In this document: one piece after another, positions 36,900 to 45,594 of the stretch
Layout: the number at the start of each line of letters is the position of its first letter
Numbering within the stretch: position 1 is the first letter of the stretch
NCBI GenBank assembly: GCA_014896295.1
Contig: JADBKR010000008.1
Span: 186,001-250,000 of the forward strand
Length of the DNA stretch: 64,000 bases
Reading direction: 5' to 3'
From: Limnochordaceae bacterium
Lineage (GTDB): Bacteria > Bacillota > Limnochordia > Limnochordales > Geochordaceae
The notes under the pieces: generated by a model
The model's input: only the letters and a program-made list of their open reading frames with translations
What the model was told of the DNA's origin: nothing
Database searches by the model: none
Program-made: the position numbers and the translations under genes

Positions 36900-38432
36900 T
36901 CATGCGGGCTGCACCGCGGCCGCCCGCCCCATGGCGGCGGCGAGCACCAGCTCCTCGCTCGCCTCCCGCCGGTCGAACGTGCCGCTGATGCGTCCTTCGT
37001 GCATGACGACGATGCGGTCGGCGAGCTTCAGGATCTCGGGGAGCTCGGAGGAGATGACGACGACGGCCACCCCTCCCCGGGCCAGGGCCCGGATACGCTG
37101 GTGGATCTCCTCTTTCGAAGCGACGTCGATACCGCGGGTGGGCTCGTCGAGGATGAGCACCCGCGGCCGTACCGCGAGCCACCGGGCGAGCACCACCTTT
37201 TGCTGGTTGCCCCCGGAGAGGGAGAGGACGGGCGCGCTCAGGCCGGGGATGCGGATGTTGAGATCGGCAACGAACCGCCGGCTCGCTTCGGCCTCCTTCG
37301 AGCCGTCGACGAAAAGCCCGAAGCGGGCGAGGCTCTTGAGGATGGCCACGCTCAGGTTGTAGCGGACGGGCAGCACGCCGAACAGGCCCTGACCCTTGCG
37401 ATCCTCGGGCACGTAAGCGATCCCGAGCCGCATGGCCTCGGCGGGCGACCGGGGCCGCACGGGACGGCCGTCGACCTCGATGCGGCCTGCCACAGCCAGA
37501 GCGCTCACGCCCACGATCTCCTGCATCACTTCGCTCCGGCCCGATCCGACGAGTCCGAAGAATCCGAGCACTTCGCCCGCCCTCGCTTCGAAGGCGATCC
37601 CCTCGAAAAGCCCGGGGCGGCTCAGGCCTCGCACCCGCAAGACGACGGGCCCGCCCGCGGGAGCGCCGTCCGGCGCCTGCCGGTGCAGCTCCCTCCCCGC
37701 CATGAGCTCGATGATGGACTCCTCCGTCACCTGCCCGACGGGGAACGTCCCCCGCACCCGCCCGTCCCGCATCACCGTCACCCGGTCGGCCAGCTGGAAG
37801 ATCTCCTCGAGCCGGTGGCTGATGTAGACGATGCCCACCTGGCGCCGGCGCAGCCCCCGGATGACGGCGAACAGGCGGTCCGCCTCCTGGTCGCTCAGGA
37901 TGGCCGTCGGTTCGTCGAAGATCAGCACCCGGGCCTGGTGGATGAGGGCCTTGGCGATGAGCACGAGCTGCTTGTGCGCCAGGCTCAGCGAGCGCATGGG
38001 ACGTTCCAAGAGTGCCTCCGACAGGCCCACCTCCAGGTCGCCGAACGCCCGGACGGCCATCTCCCGCTCCTTGCGGCGGTCGACGTTGCCGGCGCGGGTG
38101 AGGACCTCCCGGCCCGCGAACATGTTGTCGAGCACCGACAGGTCAGGAAACAGCAGCGGATCCTGGTAGACGGTCGCCACCCCGAGGCGCTGGGCCGCGC
38201 TCGGGTCGGGGATCTCGACAGGCCGGCCCTCCCACTCGATGCGGCCGGCGTCCGGCCGCACGACGCCCGACAGGATCTTGATCAGCGTGGACTTGCCGGC
38301 CCCGTTTTCGCCGACCAGCGCATGTACCTCTCCGGGCAAGAGCTCGAAGTCGACGTCCTGGAGCGCCCGGATGCCGCCGTAGCTCTTGCAGATGCCCGAC
38401 GCCCGGAGGATCGATTGGCCGTTGGCCGTCAC
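36900..38432 (-). CDS. sugar ABC transporter ATP-binding protein, RbsA type (rhamnose)
   Basis: This 510-residue protein has two ATPase domains as in RbsA. The first has GENGAGKSTLIKILSG, SLAHKQLVLIAKAL (in place of LSGGQ) and IFDEPTA; the second has FFGLVGSGRSEVMQEIVG, LSLSGGNQQKVVLARWL and ILDEPTRGIDVASK. GTG 38432 with GAGGAGG seven bases upstream is preferred over the longer frame to 38480. It lies between the substrate-binding protein and two permeases in the rhamnose operon, so L-rhamnose is the probable substrate. Confidence 0.92.
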   Translation of the reverse strand: MTANGQSILRASGICKSYGGIRALQDVDFELLPGEVHALVGENGAGKSTLIKILSGVVRPDAGRIEWEGRPVEIPDPSAAQRLGVATVYQDPLLFPDLSVLDNMFAGREVLTRAGNVDRRKEREMAVRAFGDLEVGLSEALLERPMRSLSLAHKQLVLIAKALIHQARVLIFDEPTAILSDQEADRLFAVIRGLRRRQVGIVYISHRLEEIFQLADRVTVMRDGRVRGTFPVGQVTEESIIELMAGRELHRQAPDGAPAGGPVVLRVRGLSRPGLFEGIAFEARAGEVLGFFGLVGSGRSEVMQEIVGVSALAVAGRIEVDGRPVRPRSPAEAMRLGIAYVPEDRKGQGLFGVLPVRYNLSVAILKSLARFGLFVDGSKEAEASRRFVADLNIRIPGLSAPVLSLSGGNQQKVVLARWLAVRPRVLILDEPTRGIDVASKEEIHQRIRALARGGVAVVVISSELPEILKLADRIVVMHEGRISGTFDRREASEELVLAAAMGRAAAVQPA

Positions 38433-38539
38433 GTGGCCGCCTCCTCGTACCGCCTCGTCGACGCCCGGGAGCCAGCGCAAGGGCGGCCCTCCTCGCGAGC
38501 CGCCCCTGCCCGCTCACCGAAACGGCGCCTGCTCCAGCA

Positions 38540-39517
38540 TCAGAAGTCGTAGTTGTCCACGTTGTGGATGTCGAACACCGTCGGCGGCCCCAGCACGAGC
38601 ATCTTCTGGTCCGCCAGGTACTTCACCTTGCCGACGTTGGGCACGTCCATCTCCGGCTGCAGCTTCTTGCCCTCCGCCAGCTGCTTGCCTGCCCAGACGG
38701 TGAGGTACCCGAGCTTGACGGGATCCCACAGCACGAAGTGCTTCACGGCCCCGTTCTTCACGTACGGGCGCATGAGCGACGGCACGCTGACCCCCGTCGC
38801 CACGACCTGCCCGATCTTCCCCGCCTGGGTCACGGCCTCGGCCACCCCGGGGCCCGACGTGCTGCACTGCCCGATGAGCCCCTTGAGGTCGGGGAAGGCG
38901 GTCATGAGGTCAAGCCCTACCTCCACGGCCCGCTGGATGTCCTCCCCGGCGTACCGGATGGTCACCAGCTCCATCTTGGGGTACTTGGAGAGGCGCTGCT
39001 GCTCGTAGAGGATCCAGGTGTTGAGGTTCCACGCGGTGGGGCCGCAGGAGACGATGGCGAACTTGCCCTCGTAGTTCATGTCCTTGGCCAGGCTGTCCAT
39101 GACCGCATACCCGATCTCGTCTTGCAGCGCCTGGTTGACGAAGAGCTGGCGCACCGTGTTGGGAGCGTCCGTGTCGGAGGTCATGACCACGATGCCGCGG
39201 CTCTTGGCCTTCTCCAGGATGGGCCCGATGGAGCCCGGGTCGTTGGGGGCGACGGCGATGACGTCGACGCCACGGGTGATGAGGTTATCGATGATCTCCA
39301 CCTGGCGGGCCGGGTCGTCCGAGGTCGGACCCGTGTAAATGAACTCGACGCCCAGGTCCTTGGCCGCCTGCTTGCCGCCCTTCTCCATCGCGTTGAAGTA
39401 CGGGATGCCCACCAGCTTGGGCACGAAGGCGATGCGAAGGGTCTTCGCGGCTACCGGAGCGGCCAGGAGCGCCGCCACGACAAGCGCTGCTACCAGCACA
39501 ACCAGCCAGCGTCGCAT
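38540..39517 (-). CDS. sugar ABC transporter substrate-binding protein, rhamnose (RhaS) type
   Basis: The 325-residue protein begins with a signal peptide (RRWLVVLVAALVVAALLAAPVAAKT) and the family start LRIAFVPKLVGIPYFNAMEKGGKQAAKDLGVEFIYTGPT. This FVPKLVGIPYF pattern is usual in rhamnose- and AI-2-type periplasmic-binding proteins. ATG 39517 has GGGGAGGG seven bases upstream. The gene is placed directly between L-rhamnose isomerase and the ATPase, which identifies the ligand as L-rhamnose by context. No lipobox cysteine is seen, so it may be periplasmic rather than a lipoprotein, again fitting two membranes. Confidence 0.9.
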   Translation of the reverse strand: MRRWLVVLVAALVVAALLAAPVAAKTLRIAFVPKLVGIPYFNAMEKGGKQAAKDLGVEFIYTGPTSDDPARQVEIIDNLITRGVDVIAVAPNDPGSIGPILEKAKSRGIVVMTSDTDAPNTVRQLFVNQALQDEIGYAVMDSLAKDMNYEGKFAIVSCGPTAWNLNTWILYEQQRLSKYPKMELVTIRYAGEDIQRAVEVGLDLMTAFPDLKGLIGQCSTSGPGVAEAVTQAGKIGQVVATGVSVPSLMRPYVKNGAVKHFVLWDPVKLGYLTVWAGKQLAEGKKLQPEMDVPNVGKVKYLADQKMLVLGPPTVFDIHNVDNYDF

Positions 39518-39588
39518 GCTCTTGCCCTCCCCTATCCTGAGTGGAAAACTCCCGCGCCGCGCTCTGGTCGATCGTGAAAGCCCGGCTC

Positions 39589-40794
39589 TCACCCCCTCGC
39601 TCTGGCCGCCGACTCCGCATACCCGCTGCGGCGAAACGCCTCCAGCGGATCCTCCGGCACGCCGAGCTCCCGGCGTACCTGGACGAGAAGAGGCGTGACG
39701 TCCCGGCGGAAGGCCTTGAGCAGCTCCTCCTCGGCCGCCACCACGTCCTGGGCCTGCTGCGCTGCCTCGAGGCGCTTCCGGTTGATGAGCAAGGCCCGGG
39801 CGTAGGCCTCCTGCAGCGCGACGACCGACTGGATGGTCGCCTCCACTTTGGGCTTGGTGTTGTGGCTCTGGTCGATCATGGAGGCCACGTCCAGCCGGCC
39901 ACCGTTACGCTCCTCGGCCGCCGCCAGCTCGGCGTAGATGAGGAAGAGCTCGTACGGGTTGATGGAACCGGTAGTCAGGTCGTCGTCGGCGTACTTGCGC
40001 GCGTTGAAGTGAAACCCGCCGAGCCGCCGTTCGTCCAGGAGAAACGCCACGATCTGCTCGACGTTGACCCCGTGCGCGTGGTGCCCCAGATCCACGAGCA
40101 CGTAAGCTTGCGGCCCGAGCCTGGTGACGTGCAAAAACGCCGTGCCCCAGTCTGGTACGTCGGTGGAGTAGAAGGCGGGTTCGAAGAGCTTGTATTCGAG
40201 CAGCAGCCGCATGTGGGGATCGAGGCCGCGGTAGATCTCCGCCAGGCTCTCCTCGAGCCGGCGCTTGCGAGCACGCAGGTCGTCCTGGCCCGGGTAGTCC
40301 GTGCCGTCGGCCAGCCACAAGCTCAAGTCCCGGGAGCCGGTCTGGCGCATGATGTCGATGCACTCGAGCACGTGAGCGATGGCCTTCTTGCGCACCTTCT
40401 CGTCAGGGTGGGCGAGGCTGCCGAAGCGGTAGTCGTCGTCCTGGAAGAGGTTGGGGTTGACGGCGCCGATGGCGATGCCGAGCTCCTCGGCGCGGCGCTT
40501 GAGCGCCGCGTAGTCGTCGACCTTGTCCCACGGGATGTGGATGGCCACGCTGCGGGCGATGCCCGTGTAGCGCATGACCTGGGCGGCGTCCTCGAGTTTC
40601 TCGAAGGGCGTGCGAGCCGCACCGGGCTGGTGGAACACCTTGAACCGCGTGCCGCTGTCGGCATACCCCCACGAAGGGGTCTCTACGTGCTGGCGCAGCA
40701 GGCGCTCCCGGGCCACGTCCACCTGCACGCCGTCGGCCTCCAGCTCTTCGACCAGCATCCGGTAGCGCGCGTTCCAGTCGGTGGTTTTAGACAT
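39589..40794 (-). CDS. rhaI: L-rhamnose isomerase
   Basis: The 401-residue TIM-barrel protein matches the RhaI-type L-rhamnose isomerases (Pseudomonas/Bacillus type rather than E. coli RhaA): VETPSWGYADSGTRFKVFHQPGAARTPFEKLEDAAQVMRYTG, IAIGAVNPNLFQDDDYRFGSLAHPDEKVRKKAIAHVLECIDIM, WLADGTDYPGQDDL, LVDLGHHAHGVNVEQIVAFLL and GGFHFNARKYADDDLTTGSINPYELF, with the metal-binding Asp and His residues. It converts L-rhamnose to L-rhamnulose. ATG 40794 is used rather than GTG 40827. It lies 40 bp after rhaB. Confidence 0.93.
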   Translation of the reverse strand: MSKTTDWNARYRMLVEELEADGVQVDVARERLLRQHVETPSWGYADSGTRFKVFHQPGAARTPFEKLEDAAQVMRYTGIARSVAIHIPWDKVDDYAALKRRAEELGIAIGAVNPNLFQDDDYRFGSLAHPDEKVRKKAIAHVLECIDIMRQTGSRDLSLWLADGTDYPGQDDLRARKRRLEESLAEIYRGLDPHMRLLLEYKLFEPAFYSTDVPDWGTAFLHVTRLGPQAYVLVDLGHHAHGVNVEQIVAFLLDERRLGGFHFNARKYADDDLTTGSINPYELFLIYAELAAAEERNGGRLDVASMIDQSHNTKPKVEATIQSVVALQEAYARALLINRKRLEAAQQAQDVVAAEEELLKAFRRDVTPLLVQVRRELGVPEDPLEAFRRSGYAESAARARG

Positions 40795-40834
40795 ACCCTG
40801 TGACACCCCGCATCCCGTCTTGGTCACGTCAACT

Positions 40835-42376
40835 CTACGGGCTACCGGGCTTCTCTCGAACCGGCTGTCCCATTGCGGCCGACAGGAAGCGACGGTACGC
40901 GTCTTCCCATCCGCCGCCCGCGGCCGGCTCGTACAGCCGAGTCCGAAACGACGTGCGCACCACGCTCCGGAGCTCCTCCAGTCCGGAGAGCTCCCGGAGA
41001 GCGACGGCCTGCACCAGCAGGTTGCCGGCCGCGGTCGCCTCCGCCGGCCCCGCCACCACCGGCCTGCCGGTCACGTCGGCCGTCAGCTGGCACAAGAGCT
41101 CGTTGCGGGAGCCGCCGCCCACCACGTGGATGCGGTCGATGGCGACGCCCGCCGCCCGTTCCAGCTGCTCGACGACCCACCGGTACTTGAGGGCGAGGCT
41201 CTCGAGAATGGTGCGGGCCACCTCGCCCCGGCTCTCGGGCGCCGGCTGGCCCGTGCGGGCGCAAAACTCCCGGATCCCCGAGACCAGGTCCCCGGGCCGC
41301 AGGAAGCCCGGGTCGTCCGGATCGATGAAGCAGCGCCGGGGCGGTGCGGCAGCCGCCTCCCTCACCAGCTGGTCGTAGGAGACGTCCGCACCCTCTCGCG
41401 CCCACCGGCGCCGGCACTCCTGCAACAGCCACAGGCCCATCACGTTCTTGAGGAAGCGAAAGGTCCCGAACGCCCCGCCCTCGTTGGACAGGTTGCCTTC
41501 GAAAGCGGCATCGGAGATGACCGGCCGGGAAAGCTCGAGGCCTACGAGCGACCACGTACCGGAACTGATGAACGCCCACGTGCGCCCCGAGGCTCTGTCC
41601 GATGGCTCGGCCGGCACGGCGACCACGGCGCTGGCGGTATCATGCCCGGCCGTGAGCGCCACGGGAACCGGCTCTACTCCGAGCTCTTCCGCGATCTCCG
41701 GCGTGAGCCTCCCCACGAGGGTCCCGGGCTGGAGAACGCTTGCAAAGAGGTCCCGGGGAAACCCGAAGGCGTCCAGCACCTTGCCAGACCAGGTCCGGGT
41801 GTGGGGATCCACCATCTGGGACGTGCTCGCGATGGTGAATTCGTCCACCATCTCCCCGCTCAAGAGGTACGAAAGGGCCGCCGGCATCATGAGCAGGTGC
41901 CGGGCCGAGGCGAGCTGCGCCGATTGCTCCAGCTTCATCGAAAGAAGCAAGTAGAGGGTGTTGATCGGCATGAGCTGGATGCCGGTCCACTCGAAGAGGG
42001 TACGCGCCGGCACCACGGCAAACGCCTTCTCCATGATGCCCTCGACGTAGCGGTCCCGGTAGTGGTATGGGTGGCCCGCCAGCTCGCCCTTCTGGTCGAA
42101 GAGCGCGAAGCTCACCCCCCACGTATCGATCGCCAGCGACTGCAGGGGGCCCCCCGCGGCCCGCCGCGCCGCCACCAGCCCTCGCTCGATCTCCAGCAAC
42201 AGCCGCAGCACGTCCCAGTACAACCGCCCCGAAGCTGCCACCGGCTCGTTGGCGAACCGGTAGACCTCTTCGAGCTCGAGCCGCCGCCCGTCGAACCGCC
42301 CCAGGACGGCCCGGCCGTTTTCGGCGCCCAGGTCGAACGCGACCAGGCAAAGCCTGCGATCCTTCCCGCCGCTCAC
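40835..42376 (-). CDS. rhaB: rhamnulokinase
   Basis: The 513-residue FGGY-family kinase has LVAFDLGAENGRAVLGRFDG at the N-terminus, RLYWDVLRLLLEIERGL, SLAIDTWGVSFALFDQKGELAGHPYHYRD, LTAGHDTASAVVAVP, FISSGTWSLVGLEL and VVGGGSRNELLCQLTADVTGRPVVAGPAEATAAGNLLVQA. These are typical of RhaB, which phosphorylates L-rhamnulose. GTG 42376 overlaps the stop of the aldolase fusion gene by 4 bp (GTGA). The frame is open far upstream, but that is the shadow of the aldolase gene. Confidence 0.93.
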   Translation of the reverse strand: MSGGKDRRLCLVAFDLGAENGRAVLGRFDGRRLELEEVYRFANEPVAASGRLYWDVLRLLLEIERGLVAARRAAGGPLQSLAIDTWGVSFALFDQKGELAGHPYHYRDRYVEGIMEKAFAVVPARTLFEWTGIQLMPINTLYLLLSMKLEQSAQLASARHLLMMPAALSYLLSGEMVDEFTIASTSQMVDPHTRTWSGKVLDAFGFPRDLFASVLQPGTLVGRLTPEIAEELGVEPVPVALTAGHDTASAVVAVPAEPSDRASGRTWAFISSGTWSLVGLELSRPVISDAAFEGNLSNEGGAFGTFRFLKNVMGLWLLQECRRRWAREGADVSYDQLVREAAAAPPRRCFIDPDDPGFLRPGDLVSGIREFCARTGQPAPESRGEVARTILESLALKYRWVVEQLERAAGVAIDRIHVVGGGSRNELLCQLTADVTGRPVVAGPAEATAAGNLLVQAVALRELSGLEELRSVVRTSFRTRLYEPAAGGGWEDAYRRFLSAAMGQPVREKPGSP

Positions 42377-44448
42377 CGCACGTACGCCCCCGCCACGCCG
42401 CCGTCGACCGTGATGGTGCACCCGGTGGTGCGGGAAGACCGGGCGGAGGCCAGGAAGAGCACCGCCTGCGCCACGTCCTCGGGCCGGACGTTGACCTTCA
42501 AGGTGGTCCGCTGGCGATAGTACTCGGGTAGCTCCTCGGGGCGGATGCCGTAGGCAGCCGCCCGGGCCTCCCGCCACTCCGAGGACCAGATGTGGGACCC
42601 TTCGAGCACCGCGTCCGGCGCCACGGAGTTGACCCGGATGCCGTACGCGCCGCCCTCCTCCGCCAGGGACCGCGCCAGGTGCTGCTCGGCCGCCTTGGCC
42701 GCGTTGTACGCGGCCGCCCCCTTGCCGGCCAGCAGGGCGTTTTTGGAGGTGATGAAGACGATACTGCCCCCGAGCCCCTGCGCCTTCATGACCCGGAAGG
42801 CTTCCCGGGCCACGAGGAAGTAACCCCTGGCCAGCACGCCGAAGATCCGCTCCCACTCCTCGAGCGGCGTCTCTTCCACGGGCGCCGAGTAGGCGAGCCC
42901 GGCCGAGGCCACCACGACGTCCATCCCGCCGTACGCCACGGTCGCCGCCTCGAACACCCGCCGCACCGCCGCCTCGTCGGAGACGTCCGCCGGCTGGGCC
43001 AGCACCCGGTCGGGCCCGTGCCGCTCCCGCAAGGCGGAGGCCGCCTCGTGCAGGCGGGCTTCGTCGATGTCGGTGAGCACGACGTGCGCCCCCTGGGCCG
43101 CCAGGAGGTCGGCCGTGGCCCGGCCGATGCCTCCTGCCGCCCCCGTGACCAGCGCCACGTGGCGGGACAGCTCCCGCTCGGGGGGCGCCAGCGTCAGCTT
43201 GTAGAGCTCGAGCGGCCAGTACTCGACGTCGTACGCCTGCTCGGGGCTCAGGGAGACGAAGCGCCCGAGCGCCGATGCGCCGCGCATGGTCTCGATCGCC
43301 CGGTGGTAGAGGCCGGCGGCCTGGCGCGCCTCGGCCTTCTCCTTGCCCGTGGCGATGAGCCCGAGCCCCGGGATGAGCACGATGCGCGGGTACGGGTCTC
43401 CGTCGGGATCGCCGGGCCTGCGAAAACGTGCCTGATAGGCCTGGTAGGCCGCCTTGTACTCCGCGAGGCCGCTCCGAAGGCGCGCGAGGAGCGCCTCCTC
43501 GGTCTCCTTGCCCGGATCCCACTCCACCCAGAGCGGCAGGTGCTTCGTATGCACCAGGTGGTCGGGGCAGGCCGAACCGACCTGGGAAAGCTCCCGGCCC
43601 TCGGACGAGCCGGCGAACTCCATGACCGCCGGCGAGTCGTCGTAGTGGAGGACGACCCGCCGTCGCTCGCTCATCACGCCCCTTGCCACGGGCATGAGCC
43701 GGCCGAGTAGCCGCCTGCGCTCTGCCTCGTCCATGGCCCGGATCCGGGCGCCGCCGAACGAGACCGGTGCCTTTGCCCGCTCCCGGACGAAGGCGTAGGC
43801 GTCGTTGACGATGGCCAGGGTGTTGTCGTACGCCTCCCGGTGGGTGCGCCCCCAGGTCACCAGGCCGTGGCGGGCCAGGAAGACACCCTGGAGCCGGTCT
43901 CCTCCTCTGCGAACCGCCTGCAGGACCTCCTTGGCCAGCGAGAAACCCGGGCGGCGATACGCCACCCAGGCGATGCGGTCGCCGAACGCCTCGCGCGTCA
44001 GCCGCTCGCCGTCCTCGGTGTTGCAAAAGGCGAGCACCGCGTCCGGGTGGGTGTGGTCCACGTGGGGATAAGGGATGAAGGCGTGCATGATGGTCTCGAT
44101 CGAAGGGCGCGGCGCCCCGGGCCGCAGCACGCAGCGGGTGAGGTACTCCACCATCTCCTCGTCGCTCATGGCGTCCCGGTTTTCGAGCAGCAGCACGTCC
44201 TCCAGCCGCAGGGGGGTGAAGGCCTCCTCCCGTATGGTCGCCAGGTCCGAGCCGCTGCCCTTCACCCACAGTACCGTGAGAGGCCGCCCGGCCACGTCCG
44301 TGCCGGGCAGCTTGGACGACGTGTTGCCACCCTTCCAGTTGACGATGGCCCGCTCGGCTCCGAGCAGGCGGGACCGGTAGACCAGAAGCTCCAGGTCGGA
44401 GAGGGAGGCTGTCTCGTGATCGCTCCATCGGCTGGCGATGACCGGCAT
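42373..44448 (-). CDS. rhaD: bifunctional rhamnulose-1-phosphate aldolase / short-chain dehydrogenase
   Basis: The 691-residue protein has an N-terminal class II aldolase domain (about 1-390: NWKGGNTSSKLPGTDVAGRPLTVLWVKGSGSDL, IMHAFIPYPHVDHTHPDAVLAF with metal His residues) and a C-terminal SDR domain (about 430-690: VALVTGAAGGIGRATADLLAAQG, catalytic Ser/Tyr/Lys region with AAAYNAAKAAEQHLARSL). The fusion is known in rhamnose pathways of Bacillus and others: it splits rhamnulose-1-P to DHAP and lactaldehyde and the SDR oxidises or reduces lactaldehyde. It is the first gene of the rhamnose operon; ATG 44448 follows GAGGCGAGCGGG. Confidence 0.93.
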   Translation of the reverse strand: MPVIASRWSDHETASLSDLELLVYRSRLLGAERAIVNWKGGNTSSKLPGTDVAGRPLTVLWVKGSGSDLATIREEAFTPLRLEDVLLLENRDAMSDEEMVEYLTRCVLRPGAPRPSIETIMHAFIPYPHVDHTHPDAVLAFCNTEDGERLTREAFGDRIAWVAYRRPGFSLAKEVLQAVRRGGDRLQGVFLARHGLVTWGRTHREAYDNTLAIVNDAYAFVRERAKAPVSFGGARIRAMDEAERRRLLGRLMPVARGVMSERRRVVLHYDDSPAVMEFAGSSEGRELSQVGSACPDHLVHTKHLPLWVEWDPGKETEEALLARLRSGLAEYKAAYQAYQARFRRPGDPDGDPYPRIVLIPGLGLIATGKEKAEARQAAGLYHRAIETMRGASALGRFVSLSPEQAYDVEYWPLELYKLTLAPPERELSRHVALVTGAAGGIGRATADLLAAQGAHVVLTDIDEARLHEAASALRERHGPDRVLAQPADVSDEAAVRRVFEAATVAYGGMDVVVASAGLAYSAPVEETPLEEWERIFGVLARGYFLVAREAFRVMKAQGLGGSIVFITSKNALLAGKGAAAYNAAKAAEQHLARSLAEEGGAYGIRVNSVAPDAVLEGSHIWSSEWREARAAAYGIRPEELPEYYRQRTTLKVNVRPEDVAQAVLFLASARSSRTTGCTITVDGGVAGAYVR

Positions 44449-44472
44449 CCCGCTCGCCTCGCCCTCGTGGGA

Positions 44473-44509
44473 TGTTGACCGATGATGTGACTCTCTGGTG
44501 TTTTGTGAC
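44473..44509. promoter_or_regulatory. repeated TGTGAC-type boxes between rhaD and its DeoR regulator
   Basis: TGTTGAC (44473-44479), TGTGAC (44486-44491) and TGTGAC (44504-44509) lie as direct repeats in the 168-bp divergent region, 25-61 bp upstream of rhaD. DeoR-family repressors often bind spaced direct repeats, so this is the likely operator region. No strong -35/-10 pair is clear. Confidence 0.4.
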
Positions 44510-44616
44510 CGCTTACTTCGGCAGCACCCCAGATCTTCCTTCCGGGTTTGCGAGATCTTGCGAGGAGCTTGCGCCGCGGGCGGCGAACATGGACCCGCGA
44601 AGGACAGGAGGCATCC

Positions 44617-45492
44617 ATGGCGGCTTCGCGCCACACGGACCGGGCCGACAGCGAGCAGACGCGCGGCACCCGCTTCGGATCTCCCACCCCGGGCACGGCC
44701 GACGGGCTCTTGCCCAGGAGCCGCCCTATCCTGGCATCCGAGCGGCGCAACGTCATCCGGCGCATCCTGCAAAGAGACGGGGCCGTGAGGGTGAGCGAGC
44801 TGGCCCCCGCCCTCGGGGTCTCCGAGGAAACCGTCCGGCGCGACCTCGAGTACCTGGCCCGGGCGGGGCTGGCCGAACGGACCTACGGGGGAGCCGTCGT
44901 CACCCAGTCGGCTTCACCCGAGCTGCCGTTCGCCCGGCGCGAGGCGGAGCACCGGGAGGAGAAGGAGAGGATCGCCCGCGCCGCCCTGCAATTCGTCCGC
45001 GAAGGCGACAACATCGGGATGGATGCCAGCACCACCGTGCTCTACCTGGCGCGTGCCTGGCCGCAGGACCTGCAGGTGACGGTCCTCACCAACTCGGTGC
45101 CCATCGCGGTGGAGATGCTCAAGCACCCGGCCGTGACCGTGGTCTGCACGGGGGGCATCATGCGGGAGGCATCGTGGTCGTTCGTGGGCCCGCTGGCCGA
45201 GAGGGCCGTCGGATCGTACCACCTCGACCGGGTGTTCATGTCGTGCCGGGGGTTCACCGTGGAGCGAGGGCCGACCGAGTCCAACGAGCTCGAGGTCCAG
45301 GTGAAGCGGCGGCTGATGGAGGCCGCCGAGCAGGTCATCGTGCTGGCGGACAGTTCCAAGCTGGGGGCGGCCGGCTTCGTCTCCATCAGCCCGGCCACCG
45401 CGGTGCAGGCGCTCGTCACCGACGCAGGCGCCGATCCCGCCTACGTGGAGCGGCTGCGGAGGTTGGGGATCGAAGTGGTGCTGGCGGAGTAG
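44617..45492 (+). CDS. DeoR-family transcriptional regulator (rhamnose operon)
   Basis: The 291-residue protein has a DeoR helix-turn-helix (RRNVIRRILQRDGAVRVSELAPALGVSEETVRRDLEYLARAGLAERTYGGAVV) and a C-terminal sugar-phosphate sensor domain (GDNIGMDASTTVLYLAR, VLTNSVPIAVEML, CTGGIMREASWSFVGPLAERAV, VIVLADSSKLGAAGFVSISPATAVQALVTD). ATG 44617 has AGGAGG six bases upstream. It reads divergently from rhaD and probably represses the rhamnose operon, responding to a phosphorylated intermediate. Confidence 0.92.
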   Translation: MAASRHTDRADSEQTRGTRFGSPTPGTADGLLPRSRPILASERRNVIRRILQRDGAVRVSELAPALGVSEETVRRDLEYLARAGLAERTYGGAVVTQSASPELPFARREAEHREEKERIARAALQFVREGDNIGMDASTTVLYLARAWPQDLQVTVLTNSVPIAVEMLKHPAVTVVCTGGIMREASWSFVGPLAERAVGSYHLDRVFMSCRGFTVERGPTESNELEVQVKRRLMEAAEQVIVLADSSKLGAAGFVSISPATAVQALVTDAGADPAYVERLRRLGIEVVLAE

Positions 45493-45551
45493 GCGGGAAA
45501 GGCCACGGTGCACCGCCCCGGCCTCCCTGCCGAGCGGGCCCGGCGATGCGC

Positions 45552-45582
45552 CCGGCTTCGGCGGCAGCAGGCCTGAAGCCGG
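45552..45582. terminator. hairpin between convergent genes, possible terminator
   Basis: Perfect 8-bp arms CCGGCTTC and GAAGCCGG flank 15 bases in the 102-bp gap between the deoR-type and acyl-CoA dehydrogenase stops. It has no T-run, so intrinsic termination is doubtful, but the position fits a bidirectional stop. Confidence 0.3.
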
Positions 45583-45594
45583 TGCCGGCCCGGG

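Noticed and set aside
40835-44428. A 1197-codon open frame suggesting a giant rhamnulokinase fusion
   Set aside because: Only the part from GTG 42376 has kinase sequence; the rest is a shadow of the aldolase/SDR gene read in another frame, Arg/Gly/Pro-rich and without motifs.
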